A DNA stretch of 55,891 nt. Origin: Alphaproteobacteria bacterium (GTDB taxonomy: Bacteria > Pseudomonadota > Alphaproteobacteria > UBA8366 > GCA-2717185). How positions within the stretch are numbered: position 1 is the first letter of the stretch; the number at the start of each line of letters is the position of its first letter. A program made the position numbers and the translations under genes. The notes below the pieces were generated by a model. That model was not told the DNA's origin. It saw only the letters and a program-made list of their open reading frames with translations, and did no database searches. Positions 55,018 through 55,891 of this stretch are shown one piece after another. The DNA is taken from NCBI GenBank assembly GCA_040905865.1, contig JBBDQU010000013.1, forward strand, positions 1 through 55,891. The letters are read 5' to 3'.

Positions 55018-55521
55018 TCAGGCTTGCGATCTTGCCTTCGCTCTGGCTATCGCAGCCTCGTAGGTTGCCTGTAACTGAGCGAAGATTGAGACCTTGGGGC
55101 GTGGTGCGCCTAAATGGAGGTGCTGCAACTCCTTCATGAACTGGGACCAAAGCACCGGGCCGCCTTCCTCGAGAACCTGTGCGCGCACCGAAAGGTCTTT
55201 CGAGACCGGTGTGTGACGCCGGCCCCATGCCCCTATATGTGCGAGCAGAGGAACGAGCTCGATCGCCGCTTCGGTCAAGCTGTAGATGGCCTTCTGCTTA
55301 TGGCTTGGATCATCGCGGCGCGTTACGAGGCCGGCTTTCTCCAGCCGTCTCAGCCTATCGACCAGGATGTTCGAAGCGATTCCTTCCTCCGATTGCGTGA
55401 GCAACTCCCGGAAATGGCGGCGATTTCCAAACATCAGGTCGCGGATGACAATAAGGCTCCACCGGTCGCCGAGCATCTCCAGCGTTAGGTTGATCGGGCA
55501 TCTTGAGCGATTGGCGTTCAT
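55018..55521 (-). CDS. HxlR-family winged-helix transcriptional regulator
   Basis: A 167-residue regulator of the HxlR/MarR-like winged-helix family. The N-terminal Cys in SRCPINLTLEMLGDRW is the usual HxlR cysteine, sometimes redox-sensing. GNRRHFRELL, EGIASNILVDRLRRLEKAGLV and YSLTEAAIELVPLL make up the winged helix. A C-terminal helix (~110-165) extends the protein. It is divergent from the YCII-family gene at 55608, with a 86-nt shared region holding repeats that could be its operator, so it probably controls that gene and itself. Confidence 0.88.
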   Translation of the reverse strand: MNANRSRCPINLTLEMLGDRWSLIVIRDLMFGNRRHFRELLTQSEEGIASNILVDRLRRLEKAGLVTRRDDPSHKQKAIYSLTEAAIELVPLLAHIGAWGRRHTPVSKDLSVRAQVLEEGGPVLWSQFMKELQHLHLGAPRPKVSIFAQLQATYEAAIARAKARSQA

Positions 55522-55540
55522 GCTGACCCTGAAAAAACTG

Positions 55541-55593
55541 ATTGCAATATAAAACCGGAATTGCTAATTTGCAACCAGTTGTGAAATGCAACC
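55541..55593. promoter_or_regulatory. candidate HxlR operator in the divergent region
   Basis: The palindrome ATTGCAAT lies at 55541-55548, and TGCAACC occurs at 55570-55576 and 55587-55593, 17 nt apart. These AT-rich sequences lie between the two divergent genes. Regulator sites of this family are often imperfect repeats of this kind, but the match is by eye. Confidence 0.35.
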
Positions 55594-55607
55594 ATAGAGG
55601 CCAAACA

Positions 55608-55891
55608 ATGCCCAAGTTCGTCACGATCGGATATGGCGATCAGGCTGGATACGACCGCACCTCCCAGGCTGTCAGAGACGCCGCCCACGAGCAGGATGGT
55701 AAACTGCGCTCGGAAGGCACTCTGATTGGCATTGCCGGCAGACCGGTGCAGGTGCGCAATCCGGATGCGGTCGGCCTCGAAACGCGCGATGGTCCCTTCA
55801 TGTCATCCGCCCTACCGATCGCCGGATTCGCTGTCATCGAAGCCGCCGATCTTGCCGAAGCCATCGAAAAAGTCTCGTGCGTTCCGTGCGC
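55608..55891 (+). CDS. YCII-family protein, cut by the window end
   Basis: The ATG at 55608 opens a frame that runs to the window edge without a stop (94 codons seen). The start PKFVTIGYGDQAGYDRTSQ, then EQDGKLRSEGTLIGIAGRP and ETRDGPFMSSALPIAGFAVIEA resembles YCII-related proteins, small dimeric alpha-beta barrel proteins of unclear activity. AGAGG stands about 8 nt before the ATG. It is divergent from the HxlR-family gene, a common arrangement for a regulator and its target. Confidence 0.7.
   Translation, partial: MPKFVTIGYGDQAGYDRTSQAVRDAAHEQDGKLRSEGTLIGIAGRPVQVRNPDAVGLETRDGPFMSSALPIAGFAVIEAADLAEAIEKVSCVPC

Overview
The window is GC-rich, densely coding DNA that looks like the chromosome of an alphaproteobacterium, probably from the Rhodospirillales or a nearby order. 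The signs are the block ppx/gppA - rlmE - guaB - (GNAT) - guaA, the many CoA-dependent catabolic genes, and the RlmE and DegP variants. This placement is inferred from gene content and style; no rRNA or marker search was possible. No CRISPR array, insertion sequence or intact prophage was seen. Apart from a degraded phage patch at 28267-28876, no gene-free stretch exceeds about 300 bases.

Layout. 68-7315 is a mosaic of short units. It holds an SDR oxidoreductase, a three-gene unit of a TauD-type dioxygenase and two alpha/beta-hydrolase-fold proteins (both with Ala in place of the nucleophilic Ser), a Rap1a/Tai-like exported protein, a DUF952 protein, a PuuB-like FAD oxidoreductase, a TerC membrane protein and a dienelactone hydrolase. 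7402-13236 has an exported caspase-like protein, an acyl-CoA synthetase, and a convergent MFS / quinone reductase / enoyl-CoA hydratase unit. 13444-18385 is a trehalose operon, otsB - GH15 - otsA (TTG start) - glk. 18375-28246 holds an MFS transporter, a glutamate-1-semialdehyde-aminomutase-like enzyme, and a divergent catabolic operon: D-aminoacylase-like amidohydrolase, 2-hydroxyacid dehydrogenase, crotonase, small GIY-YIG-like protein, acyl-CoA dehydrogenase, class III CoA transferase. An LLM-class flavin oxidoreductase follows. 28267-28876 carries a frameshifted gemA-like piece and a mor-like ORF, a Mu-type phage relic.

29051-32810 is an envelope-stress-like set: DegP protease, OmpR-type regulator and histidine kinase. 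32929-48719 is a tightly overlapped seven-gene minus-strand operon, glgE - treS/mak - glgB - glgX - treZ - malQ - treY. A tRNA-Gln(CTG), a 37-bp tandem duplication, ppx/gppA, rlmE and the GMP synthesis genes guaB and guaA (with a GNAT gene between them) follow. The right edge has an HxlR regulator divergent from a YCII-family gene cut by the window end.

How the genes work together. The two carbohydrate operons together encode trehalose synthesis from UDP-glucose (OtsA/OtsB). They also encode conversion of trehalose to maltose and then maltose-1-phosphate (TreS/Mak), alpha-glucan extension and branching (GlgE, GlgB), debranching and rearrangement (GlgX, MalQ), and return of glucan to trehalose (TreZ, TreY). 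A GH15 enzyme and glucokinase could recover glucose. The classical glgC, glgA and glgP genes are absent from the window, so glucan here appears to be built through the GlgE route. The strongest oddities are the tandem Ser-to-Ala hydrolase-fold pair, the closed trehalose-glucan loop, the exported caspase-like protein, the GIY-YIG-like protein in an acyl-CoA operon, and the Mu-type relic.
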